Source: Rhodococcus qingshengii JCM 15477 (lineage in GTDB: Bacteria; Actinomycetota; Actinomycetes; Mycobacteriales; Mycobacteriaceae). From it: a DNA stretch of 64,000 bases. Numbering within the stretch: the first letter of the stretch is position 1; each line of letters starts with the position of its first letter. The DNA lies in assembly GCF_023221595.1 (NCBI RefSeq), contig NZ_CP096563.1, positions 5,823,001 to 5,887,000 on the forward strand. Direction: 5' to 3'. Position numbers and translations under genes: made by a program. The notes under the pieces are model-generated. The model did no database searches. It was not told the DNA's origin and saw nothing but the letters and a program-made list of their open reading frames with translations. Positions 44,631 through 53,600 of the stretch are shown here, in pieces.

Positions 44631-46127
44631 TTGACGAATTCAGTGACGACCGACAGCGCTGCGCAGCCAACGGTCCACGACACCCCGGATGTACCCGTCG
44701 TAACATCGCCGCGCCGCGAGGCCGTCATCATCGGGGCGCTCAGCCTGGCCGCGATGATCGTCTCGATGATGCAGACACTGCCCGTCCCGATTTTGGGGCG
44801 TATTCAGTCCGATCTGGGCGCATCCGCGGCCGGCATCAGTTGGGTGACGACGGCGACGTTGCTGTCGGCCGCCGTTTTCACTCCCCTGTTGGGCCGCTAC
44901 GGCGATCAGCACGGCAAGAAGCGCACGCTGGTCGGCGTTCTGGTCGTCATGGTCATCGGTTCGATCGTCGCCGCACTGGCACACAACCTGCCACTTCTCA
45001 TCCTCGGACGCGTCCTCCAGGGGACCGCCACCGCCATCTTCCCGCTGGCTCTGTCGGTCCTGCGCGAAGAGGTCCGCCCACACAAGCTTCCCGGCGCGAT
45101 GGCATTGGTCAGCGGAACTCTCGCATTCGGCAGCGGGCTCGCCCTCGTGGCCACCGGACTTCTCACATCGGCTCCGGATGCCGACTACCGCAACGCCTTC
45201 TGGATGGCCACCGGGTTCGCGTTGCTTGCCCTCGTCGCCGTCATCACGCTGGTTCCGGCAACCAAGCACAAGAGCGGCGGGCGCGTCGACGTCATCGGCG
45301 CGCTGAGCCTGGGCGCTGCACTCCTTCTGCTCCTGTTGTCGATTTCGCAAGGCCACCAATGGGGTTGGTTCTCACCCGTGACCATCGGTGTTTTCCTGGG
45401 CTCGATCGTGATGTTCGCAGTCTGGGTCTGGATCGAGAAGATCGTCGACGAACCACTGGTCGACATGCGAATGTTCGTCCACCGGCCCGTGATGATGGCG
45501 AATCTGGCGGGGGTCATGCTGGGCTTCGGAATGTTCGCCAACTTCCTGGGCATCTCCTATCTCGTGCAGCTTCCCCACGCCCTCACGGGATACGGATTCG
45601 ACGCCAGCATTCTGCGTGCGTCGGTGGAATTCCTGCTGCCGGGTGCGATTGCCTCGCTGATCGCAGCACCGATCGGTGGGCGGCTCATCAGAGTGCGTGG
45701 GCCACGCTTCGTCCTGGGACTCACCGCCATCTGTGGTGCGGTGCCGTTCGCCTGGCTCGCGTACGACCACACGCACACCGCGTCGGTCATCGGTGCCGGC
45801 ATCGTGATCGGCGCCGCCGTGAGCCTGGGCTACGCGGCCATGCCCGCGATCATCATGTCGAGCGTTCCGCGACACCAGAGTGGAATAGCCAACGGCATCA
45901 ACTCGATCTCCCGTTCCACCGGCAGCGCCATGGGCAGTGCAGTGGTGACTACGATTCTCGCCTCGATGACCATCGCGAACCTGCCAGAGGGCGTATCCGC
46001 TCTGCCCAGCGAATCCGCCTTCACCGTCACCTTCGTCACTGCCGCCGTAGCTTTCGCTCTGGTCGGCCTGGTGGGTTGGTCAGGCCTCCCCAAGAGTGCG
46101 TCGACGTCTGTCAACGGCAGCGCGTGA
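44631..46127 (+). CDS. MFS transporter, DHA2-type
   Basis: A 498-residue transporter with about 14 hydrophobic helices. Motifs: GRYGDQHGKKRTLVG (motif A) and LGRVLQGTATAIFPLALSVL (motif B with conserved Arg). The start is TTG at 44631, with AAGGA five bases upstream; the GTG at 44643 has poorer spacing. It follows the aldehyde dehydrogenase by 154 bases, which include an imperfect 20-bp direct repeat (44481-44520). Export of an aromatic or drug-like compound is the usual role. Confidence 0.85.
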   Translation: MTNSVTTDSAAQPTVHDTPDVPVVTSPRREAVIIGALSLAAMIVSMMQTLPVPILGRIQSDLGASAAGISWVTTATLLSAAVFTPLLGRYGDQHGKKRTLVGVLVVMVIGSIVAALAHNLPLLILGRVLQGTATAIFPLALSVLREEVRPHKLPGAMALVSGTLAFGSGLALVATGLLTSAPDADYRNAFWMATGFALLALVAVITLVPATKHKSGGRVDVIGALSLGAALLLLLLSISQGHQWGWFSPVTIGVFLGSIVMFAVWVWIEKIVDEPLVDMRMFVHRPVMMANLAGVMLGFGMFANFLGISYLVQLPHALTGYGFDASILRASVEFLLPGAIASLIAAPIGGRLIRVRGPRFVLGLTAICGAVPFAWLAYDHTHTASVIGAGIVIGAAVSLGYAAMPAIIMSSVPRHQSGIANGINSISRSTGSAMGSAVVTTILASMTIANLPEGVSALPSESAFTVTFVTAAVAFALVGLVGWSGLPKSASTSVNGSA

Positions 46128-46154
46128 ACAGGCCTGCTCCGAACAGCTCCGCAT

Positions 46155-47018
46155 TCACGAGATGCCCATGCGTGTGAGCATTGTGCGAGGATCGGCGGGA
46201 GGTAGCAGGTCTCGAAGCTGAGCGGCTCGGCGGTCGGTGAACTGCCGACACGCGTCGTCGTCGGAGAACACCCAGAAGTCCCCACGCGCTATTGCTTCGG
46301 TCATGTGCTCGGCGGCATCGAGCGGGTCGAGTCCGGATTCGACGTTCGCCTGTTGCATTGCATCGAAGACAGCGTTTGCCGTGACGTTCGTAGTCGGCGC
46401 GTCACGCTGGGCCGCACGAAAGATCTCACTCCGGATCGAGTGTGGAACAACAGCACTGACCTGAATCGGAGAGTCGACCAACGACAGATCTTGGTGCAAG
46501 CTCTCGGTCATCGCCAGCACCGCGAACTTACTGACGATGTACGGTCCTTGCACCGCGGCGCTGTTGATCCCGCCGACAGAAGACAGATTGGCCACACACG
46601 CCGGCTTACCCACCTTCAACATCAATGGCACGAAAGCACGAAGGCAATAGAAGACGCCGTCGACGTTGATCTCCATCAACCGTCTCCACCGCGCACCACT
46701 GACTTCCCACAGCAACCCGGCCGTCTCCACTCCGGCATTGTTGACCAGCAACTCGACGCTGCCGTGACGATCGAACACATTGTCCGCCATCCTCTTCACG
46801 GCATCGGCATCCGCTACGTCCACTCCATGAACGTCAGCTCTCCCACCGGCCGTGCGAATGTCCTCGGCGACGAGCGACGCACGCGCCTCGTCGATGTCGG
46901 CAACGACCACCGTCATTCCCAGCCGCGCAAGGTGACGGGCGAACCCTGCACCGATACCGGCCCCCGCACCGGTCACGACGGCCGTGCCGGTACCGAACCG
47001 GCGTTCAGCGTGGGACAT
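46155..47018 (-). CDS. short-chain dehydrogenase/reductase
   Basis: A 287-residue SDR. The ATG at 47018 has GAGGAGTGGAG upstream; the longer frame from 47102 lacks support. TGAGAGIG is the NAD(P)-binding motif, followed by NNAG, the catalytic Ser in NLSSVGG and Tyr/Lys in YIVSK. Substrate unknown. It follows another SDR on the same strand by 47 bases, and both probably form a unit with the Dabb-like genes across the divergent promoter. Confidence 0.85.
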   Translation of the reverse strand: MSHAERRFGTGTAVVTGAGAGIGAGFARHLARLGMTVVVADIDEARASLVAEDIRTAGGRADVHGVDVADADAVKRMADNVFDRHGSVELLVNNAGVETAGLLWEVSGARWRRLMEINVDGVFYCLRAFVPLMLKVGKPACVANLSSVGGINSAAVQGPYIVSKFAVLAMTESLHQDLSLVDSPIQVSAVVPHSIRSEIFRAAQRDAPTTNVTANAVFDAMQQANVESGLDPLDAAEHMTEAIARGDFWVFSDDDACRQFTDRRAAQLRDLLPPADPRTMLTRMGIS

Positions 47019-47065
47019 CTCCACTCCTCGGGTTGTGTCGCCGAAACTATTGCTCGACAAAGACT

Positions 47066-47953
47066 TCAGATTCCTTCGGGCAGAATGTTGGGATTGCACC
47101 ACGTCGGTGGCTCACGTCTGGGCATCAGCCCTTGCCCGTCGAGCGCCTTCACGACCAGATCCTGATACCAGGGAAAATGAAGACTGAACGCTACAAGGCC
47201 GGTCCGCTCGGCCGCGGGAAGAGAACACATGGCCAGTACCGTCTCGGCAAGATACTCGACGGGCTCGGTTTCGTATCCATCCGGAATGAGTGCGTCGGCG
47301 CCGGGAGTCGAGATCGCAGTGGAAGGTCCCACCGAGTTGACCGCGATATTGTCGTCCAGCACCTCCGCGGCGAGGCCCTGTGTGAACCTGTGCAGTGCTG
47401 CCTTCATCGACGCGTAAATCACGTCACCCGACGTCTTGTTGTAGTCGCGGAAGGGCCTGATCGGATTCAGTCCCGTCGAGGAACCGATGTTCACGATCCA
47501 GCCTGCGCCGCGCTCTCGCATGTAGGGGATGGCTGCCTTCGACAGGGCGAACGGCGCGCGAATGTAGTGGTCGAGGGTCCGATCGAACGTCGCCAGCGAC
47601 ATCTTCTCGATCGGCGCGTAGTCGGCAAACCCGGCATTGTTCACGAGGATGTCGATACCTCCGGTCCGCGAGACGACCTTCTCGATCAATCCGTCGCGAG
47701 CCTCGGAATCCTCGAGATCGGCCGGAATGGCAAGTGCACGACCGTGTTGCGACTCGATCATCTCGACGGTCTCGGACAACGTACCGCCGATGACGACATT
47801 ACTGTCGGCACGGACTGCCGCGGTAGGCCGAGTCGACCGTGCGGTGACGACCACGGTTGCCCCCTCTGCCGCCAGTCGCCTGGCGATCGCCCTGCCGATG
47901 CCTCGACTGCTCCCGGTCACCAGCGCGGTCTTCCCTACCAGCGAGTGATTCAA
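47066..47953 (-). CDS. short-chain dehydrogenase/reductase
   Basis: A 295-residue SDR with TGSSRGIGRAIA, NNAG, the Ser in NIGSSTG and Tyr/Lys in YASMK. The start is TTG at 47953 with GGAGG five bases upstream. The C-terminal region is a little longer than the usual 250 residues. It probably oxidises or reduces a hydroxy- or keto-substrate. The divergent gene pair at 48195 is 241 bp away, and between them is a 25-bp operator-like inverted repeat. Confidence 0.85.
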   Translation of the reverse strand: MNHSLVGKTALVTGSSRGIGRAIARRLAAEGATVVVTARSTRPTAAVRADSNVVIGGTLSETVEMIESQHGRALAIPADLEDSEARDGLIEKVVSRTGGIDILVNNAGFADYAPIEKMSLATFDRTLDHYIRAPFALSKAAIPYMRERGAGWIVNIGSSTGLNPIRPFRDYNKTSGDVIYASMKAALHRFTQGLAAEVLDDNIAVNSVGPSTAISTPGADALIPDGYETEPVEYLAETVLAMCSLPAAERTGLVAFSLHFPWYQDLVVKALDGQGLMPRREPPTWCNPNILPEGI

Positions 47954-47985
47954 CTACTCCTCCAAGGCTCTTCCACTTCACGACA

Positions 47986-48010
47986 TCGAACACATGACGT
48001 ATGTGTTCGA
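47986..48010. promoter_or_regulatory. inverted repeat TCGAACACAT-N5-ATGTGTTCGA
   Basis: Perfect 10-bp arms with a 5-bp spacer, 33 bases upstream of the SDR start (minus strand) and about 185 bases upstream of the plus-strand gene at 48195. This is a very strong operator candidate. It could serve the local IclR regulator at 50398 or a TetR/GntR-type repressor elsewhere. It is not a LexA box, because the half-sites are too far apart. Confidence 0.7.
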
Positions 48011-48194
48011 CCTGAGTTCGACTGCATTTCACGCAATCGTTGTCCGCCATGTTGCATCATCCGATTCTGTTGCACAGCAACGATTCCCGCCTGACGGGAG
48101 GTGTCGAAATGCCGGGCACATGACCAAATTCGCTATCTCCCGCTGTGTGAGATCGAAAGCATCACAACGGGTTAGGGGAAAGTAATCTTCACCA

Positions 48195-48542
48195 ATGGCA
48201 GATGAAACGCTCTACGTGATCGATCGGATAGTCACGAAACCGGGATGCGGTCGACAGTTCGTCGACGCGCTACTCGACCAGTATTTGCCGAGTGCACAGC
48301 GTCGCGGCATGACACTCGCCGACGTACTCGTCAGCCCTCCGTTGTGGTGCGATCAAGACCCGAACACCTTGACCGTCACCTGGACGGTCGACGGCACGGC
48401 CGGCTGGTGGTCGATGACGCGCCAGGGCCGCAGAGACTCCACCCTCAGGCAGTGGTGGGATGCAATGGCTCCGCTCATAATCGAACGGAGTCGCTCCATG
48501 GCCGCCGCAGCAAAGGACATCGAAGGACTGAGCAATGTATAA
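48195..48542 (+). CDS. small protein of Dabb/NIPSNAP-like type
   Basis: A 115-residue protein with no signal peptide. It begins with a strand YVIDRIVTKPGCGRQFVDAL and has a WTVDGTAGWWSMTRQG core. The pattern resembles a dimeric alpha+beta barrel, but no catalytic residue is evident. It overlaps the next gene by 8 bp. The ribosome-binding site is weak, GGGGAAAG being 13 bases upstream. Substrate binding, or a small isomerase or monooxygenase-like role in the local pathway, is possible but not shown. Confidence 0.65.
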   Translation: MADETLYVIDRIVTKPGCGRQFVDALLDQYLPSAQRRGMTLADVLVSPPLWCDQDPNTLTVTWTVDGTAGWWSMTRQGRRDSTLRQWWDAMAPLIIERSRSMAAAAKDIEGLSNV

Positions 48543-49185
48543 CGTGACAAGAGTCGTGCACGCCGCCAACGGGGCGGGCGCCGACGAGTGGACCGCTGCA
48601 GTGAAGAACATTGCCGCAGTTGCCGAATCGTCGAACGCGCTGCGTCGTCTCGTCTGTACGACACTTCCCGGCGTCATCAACGGCGGAGATCTGATCGTCC
48701 ATCTTCAGTTCGAAGACGAGATGGCTTGGCAGACAGCCCGAGATGCGGTCGACGACAGCCTGCGCTGCGCCGCCGTCGACCACTTCCACGGTGCCGAGTA
48801 CTCGTCCGGGACCACGGGACGTTCCGGCGCCGAAGCCGCCGGTCAGGTGTACCGAGCGCTGTTCATCCGGGTATCCCCCAGCACACCCCAGGACGTACTC
48901 GAGGAATTCGAACGGGATCTGCTCAGGATGCCTACCCATATCTCGTCGATCTGCGCCTGGCGTCTCAGCCGAGTCGACGCAGCAATCGGGCACACACCAT
49001 GGACTCATGTCTGGGAGCAGGAGTTCACCGACCTCGGCTCACTGCAGACCCAGTACCTCGATCATCCGATTCACTGGGCAGTGGTGGACCGGTGGTTCGA
49101 CCCCGAATGTCCCGAGGCCGTGGTCCACGACAGAATCTGTCACACGTTCGGCAATCTCACCGAGAGACTCCTGACAGTGAAGTGA
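48535..49185 (+). CDS. stress-responsive A/B barrel (Dabb) domain protein
   Basis: A 216-residue protein. The second half (residues 105-215) reads as a Dabb domain: RALFIRVSPSTPQDVLEEFE, then WTHVWEQEF and HWAVVDRWFDPE. The first half is a similar but more divergent domain, so it may be a fused tandem. The ATG has GAAGGA eight bases upstream and overlaps the preceding gene. The product is cytosolic. It probably partners the SDRs and esterase of this island. Confidence 0.65.
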   Translation: MYNVTRVVHAANGAGADEWTAAVKNIAAVAESSNALRRLVCTTLPGVINGGDLIVHLQFEDEMAWQTARDAVDDSLRCAAVDHFHGAEYSSGTTGRSGAEAAGQVYRALFIRVSPSTPQDVLEEFERDLLRMPTHISSICAWRLSRVDAAIGHTPWTHVWEQEFTDLGSLQTQYLDHPIHWAVVDRWFDPECPEAVVHDRICHTFGNLTERLLTVK

Positions 49186-49190
49186 TCTGC

Positions 49191-50117
49191 CTACTCGCTA
49201 CCGAGCGCCTCGCGCGTCATCGCCCAAAGCTTCTGTCGCGCAGGCTCGGTCAGCGACAAAGACGGGATAGTGAGGAAGCCGTGGAACAATCCTTCGAAGC
49301 GATGATGGCGCACCGAAACGCCAGCCGTCGCGAGCATCTGCGCATACGCGTCACCTGACGAACACGGCGGATCGAGTTCGGCTGTCACGACGACAGCAGA
49401 CGGAAGACCGGCGAGCGTCTCCGCACGCGTAGGAATCACACGGGCGTCGTCGCGACCTTCAGGCGCGTACTGCTGCCAGTACCATTCCATCGCTGCGGTG
49501 GTGTTGTAGTGACCCGTGCCGTAGAGCCGATACGACTCGGTTTCGAAGTCGTCGTCGATCACGGGGTAGATGAGAACCTGAAGGGCGATTTCCGGACCAC
49601 CCCGATCCCGAGCGGCAATAGCCACGGTCGCCGCGAGGTTCCCTCCCGCACTGTCGCCCACAAGTGCGATTTTACCTGCGTCGGAACCGTATTCGGCAGC
49701 ATGCTCGCTGGCCCACGCCGCCGCGGCGTAGACGTCGTCGTGGGCTGCCGGTGCCGGATGCTCCGGCGCCAACCGATAGTCGACGGCAACCACTACTGCG
49801 CCGACTCCCTGCGCCATCGATCGACAGAATTCGTCGTGACTGTCCAGATCGCAGAACACGAAACCGCCCCCGTGAGCGAAGACCACGAGAGGAACGTCGT
49901 TCGAGGTTCCATGCGGACGAAAGACGCGAATTGCCAGATCTCCACCGGGACCGTCGATTACGTGATTCTCGACTGAAAGCATGTCGGGAAGACCCGTCAG
50001 CGGCGCACGTCGGTTCCGAATCAGAGTTCGTAGCTCCGACGGCGGGACACTGGTGACATCCGGGAATCCAGCGTTGAGGGTTGCGAGCATCGTGGTGACT
50101 TCCGCTTGAATCGTCAT
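49191..50117 (-). CDS. HSL-type (family IV) alpha/beta esterase
   Basis: A 308-residue hydrolase. The ATG at 50117 has AGGAG seven bases upstream. The oxyanion motif is HGGGF, the nucleophile lies in GDSAGGNLA, the acid in VTAELDPPC and the His in GLFHGF. It lacks a signal peptide. It is the hormone-sensitive lipase type, which takes short acyl esters. Its stop lies five bases from the end of the convergent Dabb gene. It may open a lactone or cleave an ester in the island's pathway. Confidence 0.85.
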   Translation of the reverse strand: MTIQAEVTTMLATLNAGFPDVTSVPPSELRTLIRNRRAPLTGLPDMLSVENHVIDGPGGDLAIRVFRPHGTSNDVPLVVFAHGGGFVFCDLDSHDEFCRSMAQGVGAVVVAVDYRLAPEHPAPAAHDDVYAAAAWASEHAAEYGSDAGKIALVGDSAGGNLAATVAIAARDRGGPEIALQVLIYPVIDDDFETESYRLYGTGHYNTTAAMEWYWQQYAPEGRDDARVIPTRAETLAGLPSAVVVTAELDPPCSSGDAYAQMLATAGVSVRHHRFEGLFHGFLTIPSLSLTEPARQKLWAMTREALGSE

Positions 50118-50348
50118 ATCGTCTCCTGGTCTCTCAGCCCGGCGGGTGGCGCTACGTCTGCGCCGGCATCCGCGTTTGTCCACTTGGCGTGTGATCACGT
50201 CAACGTAGATCGCCCACCACCAAGCAAGGAACCCGCTCTCCCGATCAGTGGTCCGTTTCCGCCGACGAGCACCGGAGGCGTCCGATCCACAGGGTGGCCT
50301 TCTTCACAAAGCAGAAAAAACATGTCATCATTCCTAATCGAAATAGCC

Positions 50349-50371
50349 TTGTCCAGGGCAGTTGTCCAACT
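50349..50371. promoter_or_regulatory. direct repeats TTGTCCA before the IclR gene
   Basis: TTGTCCA is found at 50349 and 50362, 13 bp apart, and a third copy at 50176. The second copy is part of the inverted repeat AGTTG-TC-CAACT (50360-50371), 27 bases before the start of the IclR gene at 50398. The 280-bp divergent region contains no gene. These are candidate IclR binding sites. Confidence 0.4.
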
Positions 50372-50397
50372 TGACTACGGGATAGCAGAGGGAACAC

Positions 50398-51120
50398 ATG
50401 TCGCTCCAGCTCGAGGTCGATCCCGCAACGCCGAACGCCTTCCTCGACCGAGTCTCTCTGCTACTGGATGCGTTCGGCGGTCGAGATCGTCTCACCCTCG
50501 CCGAGATTGTCCGACGAACCGGGCTTCCAAGGTCTTCAGCCCACCGCATACTCGACCATCTGGTCCAACTTCGGTGGCTGCACCGCAGCGGCCGCGATTA
50601 CACGCTCGGGTTGCGGCTCGTGGAACTCGGCTCGTTGGCCGTGTACCAGGACAGACTTCACTCAGCTGCGCATCCGCACCTGTACGAATTGCACCGGCGT
50701 ACCGGACTGATCGTCGAGATGACGATTCTCGACGGCTCAAATGTGGTGTGCCGCGCCCACATGGCAGGTCGTTTCGCCAGCATGATTCCGAATCGGATCG
50801 GTTTCAGCACGCGCGCAGACGGAACTCTCGTCGGCAGGGTCCTCCACACCTTCAACAACGAGCGAGGAGAGGCGGCCGACGAGGTCCGAAAAACCGGCGT
50901 GGGATACGGCCGTGACACGCCGATCGACGGATTCGGCACGATCGCCACTCCGATCGGCCCGATCGGCGTCGCGACCTCCGCGCTGTCGATCTGCGGACCG
51001 CTCCGACAAATGCCGCTCGACGAGCGAAACTCGCCTCTCACCGGGCTTCTTCGGGAAACAGCCGCTTCCCTGTGGCGAAATGCGGGCGTCCGGACCACCG
51101 AAAGCATGCGAGCTCAGTAG
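50398..51120 (+). CDS. IclR-family transcriptional regulator
   Basis: A 240-residue IclR regulator with the N-terminal winged helix LTLAEIVRRTGLPRSSAHRI and LDHLVQ, and the C-terminal effector domain (GFSTRADGTLVGRVLH). GAGGGA lies seven bases before the ATG. It is divergent from the esterase and probably regulates the SDR - Dabb - esterase island. Directly after its stop is a 13-bp tandem array. Confidence 0.85.
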   Translation: MSLQLEVDPATPNAFLDRVSLLLDAFGGRDRLTLAEIVRRTGLPRSSAHRILDHLVQLRWLHRSGRDYTLGLRLVELGSLAVYQDRLHSAAHPHLYELHRRTGLIVEMTILDGSNVVCRAHMAGRFASMIPNRIGFSTRADGTLVGRVLHTFNNERGEAADEVRKTGVGYGRDTPIDGFGTIATPIGPIGVATSALSICGPLRQMPLDERNSPLTGLLRETAASLWRNAGVRTTESMRAQ

Positions 51121-51185
51121 ACACGAAGACTAGGCACGAAGACTAGGCACGAAGACTAAGCACGAAGACTGGGCACGAAAACCTC
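51121..51185. repeat. five tandem 13-bp repeats after the IclR gene
   Basis: Units of 13 bp start at 51121, 51134, 51147, 51160 and 51173, with the consensus GCACGAAGACTAG; units 1, 2 and 3 are nearly identical and units 4 and 5 diverge. The array abuts the IclR stop codon and lies between it and the convergent PadR gene. Spacer-free repeats of this size are slippage-prone. Confidence 0.85.
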
Positions 51186-51241
51186 GACAGCACAATTCTA
51201 TTGGCGTGGGGCAGAATCTGGGGAGTTGTACCTCCGCACGC

Positions 51242-51886
51242 TCAGATCAACTTCCAACTACCGGCATTGACGGGCTGCGGCAAGCCGAGAGCGTTGGCGT
51301 CGCCTTGCGCGAATCGAGCGGCGGCCTCATCGATGTCATCGAGCAACTGAGCGGCGAGGTCGATCTCCATCTGAAAATGGCGGCCTATCCATCGCAGACT
51401 CATCTCGGTAAATGCCCAGGCGGGTTCATTCTCCGAGTTATCGGCGTGTTCGATTGCCTTGAGCTTCTTTGCCTCGAGGTTGTCGATGTGATCGAGCACT
51501 ATCGACTTGAGCTGATCGGGGTCGTTGAGGTGGCCGACCCACAGTCTCAACATCACTCCATGTTTGAGAACGGGGGTTTCGATCTCCGATCGGCGTGACC
51601 ATGATCTGAGAGCCTCGATACCGGATTCGGTTATCGTGAACACTCGTCGACGACGCCCACCCGACTCCGAAACCTCCCGCGAACTGACGAATCCCAGCGT
51701 TTCCAGCTTTTTGAGCTCGGTATAGACCTGGCTCACCGACGGGCTCCAGTAATAGAACCCGATGCTCCAGTCGGCCCAGCTTTTCAGATCGCTGCCACTG
51801 AGTTCTTCTCCGAATGTGAGCATTCCCAGCACTGCCCAACTTGTCGCGGGCAATGCCGGGTAACACGCAGTTGCGGGATCAGGCAC
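51242..51886 (-). CDS. PadR-family transcriptional regulator
   Basis: A 214-residue regulator. The N-terminal winged helix is WAVLGMLTFGEELSGSDLK and then SQVYTELKKLETLGFVSSRE, typical of PadR. A helical C-terminal part (residues 110-200) forms the dimer. The start is GTG. It is 75 bases downstream of a cytochrome P450 on the same strand and probably controls that gene or the divergent reductase. The ligand is unknown; PadR proteins often sense phenolics. Confidence 0.8.
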   Translation of the reverse strand: MPDPATACYPALPATSWAVLGMLTFGEELSGSDLKSWADWSIGFYYWSPSVSQVYTELKKLETLGFVSSREVSESGGRRRRVFTITESGIEALRSWSRRSEIETPVLKHGVMLRLWVGHLNDPDQLKSIVLDHIDNLEAKKLKAIEHADNSENEPAWAFTEMSLRWIGRHFQMEIDLAAQLLDDIDEAAARFAQGDANALGLPQPVNAGSWKLI

Positions 51887-51961
51887 CGGCCCAGACTAAC
51901 AAGACGTCGACCATCTGACACCGACTTGCCCACCGAGTGGTCTGTTCACGAATTCGTGCAA

Positions 51962-53227
51962 TCAGAAAAGGTTCAATCGCAGTTCGGAGACACCGCGGAT
52001 AAAGGCCGTGCCACCCCACGTCACTCCACCGTCGACGAGCTCGGTCTTCGGCGCTTTGTCGATCAACGCCTTCAGGATGGTCTTGATCTCCAGCCGGGCC
52101 AACCACGCACCGAGGCAAGCGTGCGCACCGTGACCGAACGTGATGTGGTCCCGGATATTTGACCTCGACCAGTCCAATCTGTCCGCGTTCGGACCGAATC
52201 GAGTTTCATCGCGATTTGCCGACGCCAGCCACGTCACAATGTGATTTCCGGCCGGAATCACCGCATCTCCCACCGCGTAATCCTCGGGAGCAATGCGAAT
52301 CATCAACTGCGCCGTCGGCTCATAGCGCAGGACTTCTTCTACCGCGTGATCGAGCAGTGCCCTGTCGTCGACGAGTCGTTCCCACTGATCACGATGGCCC
52401 ATAAGTGCATTCATGGTGAGACCGACCTGATTGACTGTGGTGTCCAGTCCGGCGATGACCAAAGTCTGCACGGTAGCGGCAACTTGATCCGGCCCGATTA
52501 TCTCGCCTTCGTCGCCGGCGGAGATGAAGTCCGACAGGATGTCGTCGCCAAGATTGTTGCGCTTCCAAGCGATAACGTCCTGAAGGTGTGCCGAGAAATC
52601 ACGCTGAGCGGAAATGTAGTCGCTGGTCTGCTCGGCAGTCAGAAACGGATCGAGTAGGTTGAGTCCCTTACGGGTCCACTCGAACATCGTATCGGTGTCG
52701 GCAGGTACGGGGATACCGAAAATTTCGCAGACAAGGCGAATCGGTAGCGGATGAGCAACTTCCGTCACCAGCTCGATCTCGGAGCCCCGTCCATGATCGG
52801 CAAGCAACTCGTCGACGATTTCCTTCGCCCGCGCGTCGTAACGCTTGATTGCCCTGGGCGTGAACGGGCGCGCCAGTAGCTTGCGCAATGCCAGATGGTC
52901 CGGTGGATCCAGCTTCGACAACGATGGGCGCAACAAGTAGGCGTCGCTGCCACCGGCCGCCTTGATCCGCATATTGCGCGGTGCCTCGAGTGCATACTGT
53001 TCCGACGAACTCAGCGACTTGTCCGCCAGTGCGCGTTTCACGTCGTCGTAGGCGAAAAGCATGTATACGCCATTCGAATGCTGTTGTACCGGAGCAACTT
53101 CTCGCGCAATCGCGTACCGCGCGTACGGATCGGACAGGAAGCCTGGCTCCGTTGGATCGACCAATCCCGTTCTGAGCCAATCCGTTGTGTCATGAACCGC
53201 ACGCTCCGAACCCACCGGCGAAGTCAT
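51962..53227 (-). CDS. cytochrome P450
   Basis: A 421-residue bacterial P450. The ATG at 53227 with GAGAGG seven bases upstream is preferred to the GTG at 53260. The oxygen-binding helix motif AGLDTT lies at 259-264, the ExxR pair at Glu298/Arg301 and the heme loop FGHGAHACLG at 364-373 with Cys371. It needs a ferredoxin partner, and none is encoded beside it. The substrate is unknown. It is transcribed with the PadR gene and diverges from an MDR-type reductase. Confidence 0.9.
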   Translation of the reverse strand: MTSPVGSERAVHDTTDWLRTGLVDPTEPGFLSDPYARYAIAREVAPVQQHSNGVYMLFAYDDVKRALADKSLSSSEQYALEAPRNMRIKAAGGSDAYLLRPSLSKLDPPDHLALRKLLARPFTPRAIKRYDARAKEIVDELLADHGRGSEIELVTEVAHPLPIRLVCEIFGIPVPADTDTMFEWTRKGLNLLDPFLTAEQTSDYISAQRDFSAHLQDVIAWKRNNLGDDILSDFISAGDEGEIIGPDQVAATVQTLVIAGLDTTVNQVGLTMNALMGHRDQWERLVDDRALLDHAVEEVLRYEPTAQLMIRIAPEDYAVGDAVIPAGNHIVTWLASANRDETRFGPNADRLDWSRSNIRDHITFGHGAHACLGAWLARLEIKTILKALIDKAPKTELVDGGVTWGGTAFIRGVSELRLNLF

Positions 53228-53600
53228 AGTCAACCTCTCGTCCTCGACAAAATCACTCACACAAGATCTGGCAGATCATTGACGCCCTCGTAAAAATCCA
53301 CAGCCGAATACCACTGGTGACGAGCGTCAGCGCTGCGCTGAACTGAACTGAACTGCGCAGAGCTTCACAGTCGGACTACGAGGCAACCAACAAACCGCCC
53401 GCTGTATGGGAAATGAAGTCGCGCTCCGGACGTCGGGTTGCCACATTCTCACTGAGCGGGCGGGAAGGTGCGCTCCTTGCTGCTCGAGGACAGAATTCCC
53501 AGACGTCTTCGCCGTGAATCAGTAAGGCGGCGAGATCAATTCCGGGCAATCGTCCCGAGAAGTGATGCGAACCGGTGTCGAAGCAGATTGGAAATTGCGC
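53228..53600. other. 373-bp divergent intergenic region
   Basis: Between the P450 and the reductase starts. It contains the tandem CTGAA repeat (53338-53352) flanked by CTGCGC (53333) and GCGCAG (53355), a possible hairpin. The open frames across the region (for example on the minus strand near 53376-53560) show no family signature. It most likely carries the promoters and PadR operators for both genes. Confidence 0.5.

Noticed and set aside
47986..48010. A second LexA box in the SDR/Dabb promoter
   Set aside because: The half-sites TCGAAC and GTTCGA are separated by 13 bases, not four, so it is not a LexA site.
51121..51185. A CRISPR array
   Set aside because: The repeats are 13 bp with no spacers and no cas genes nearby; they are simple tandem repeats.
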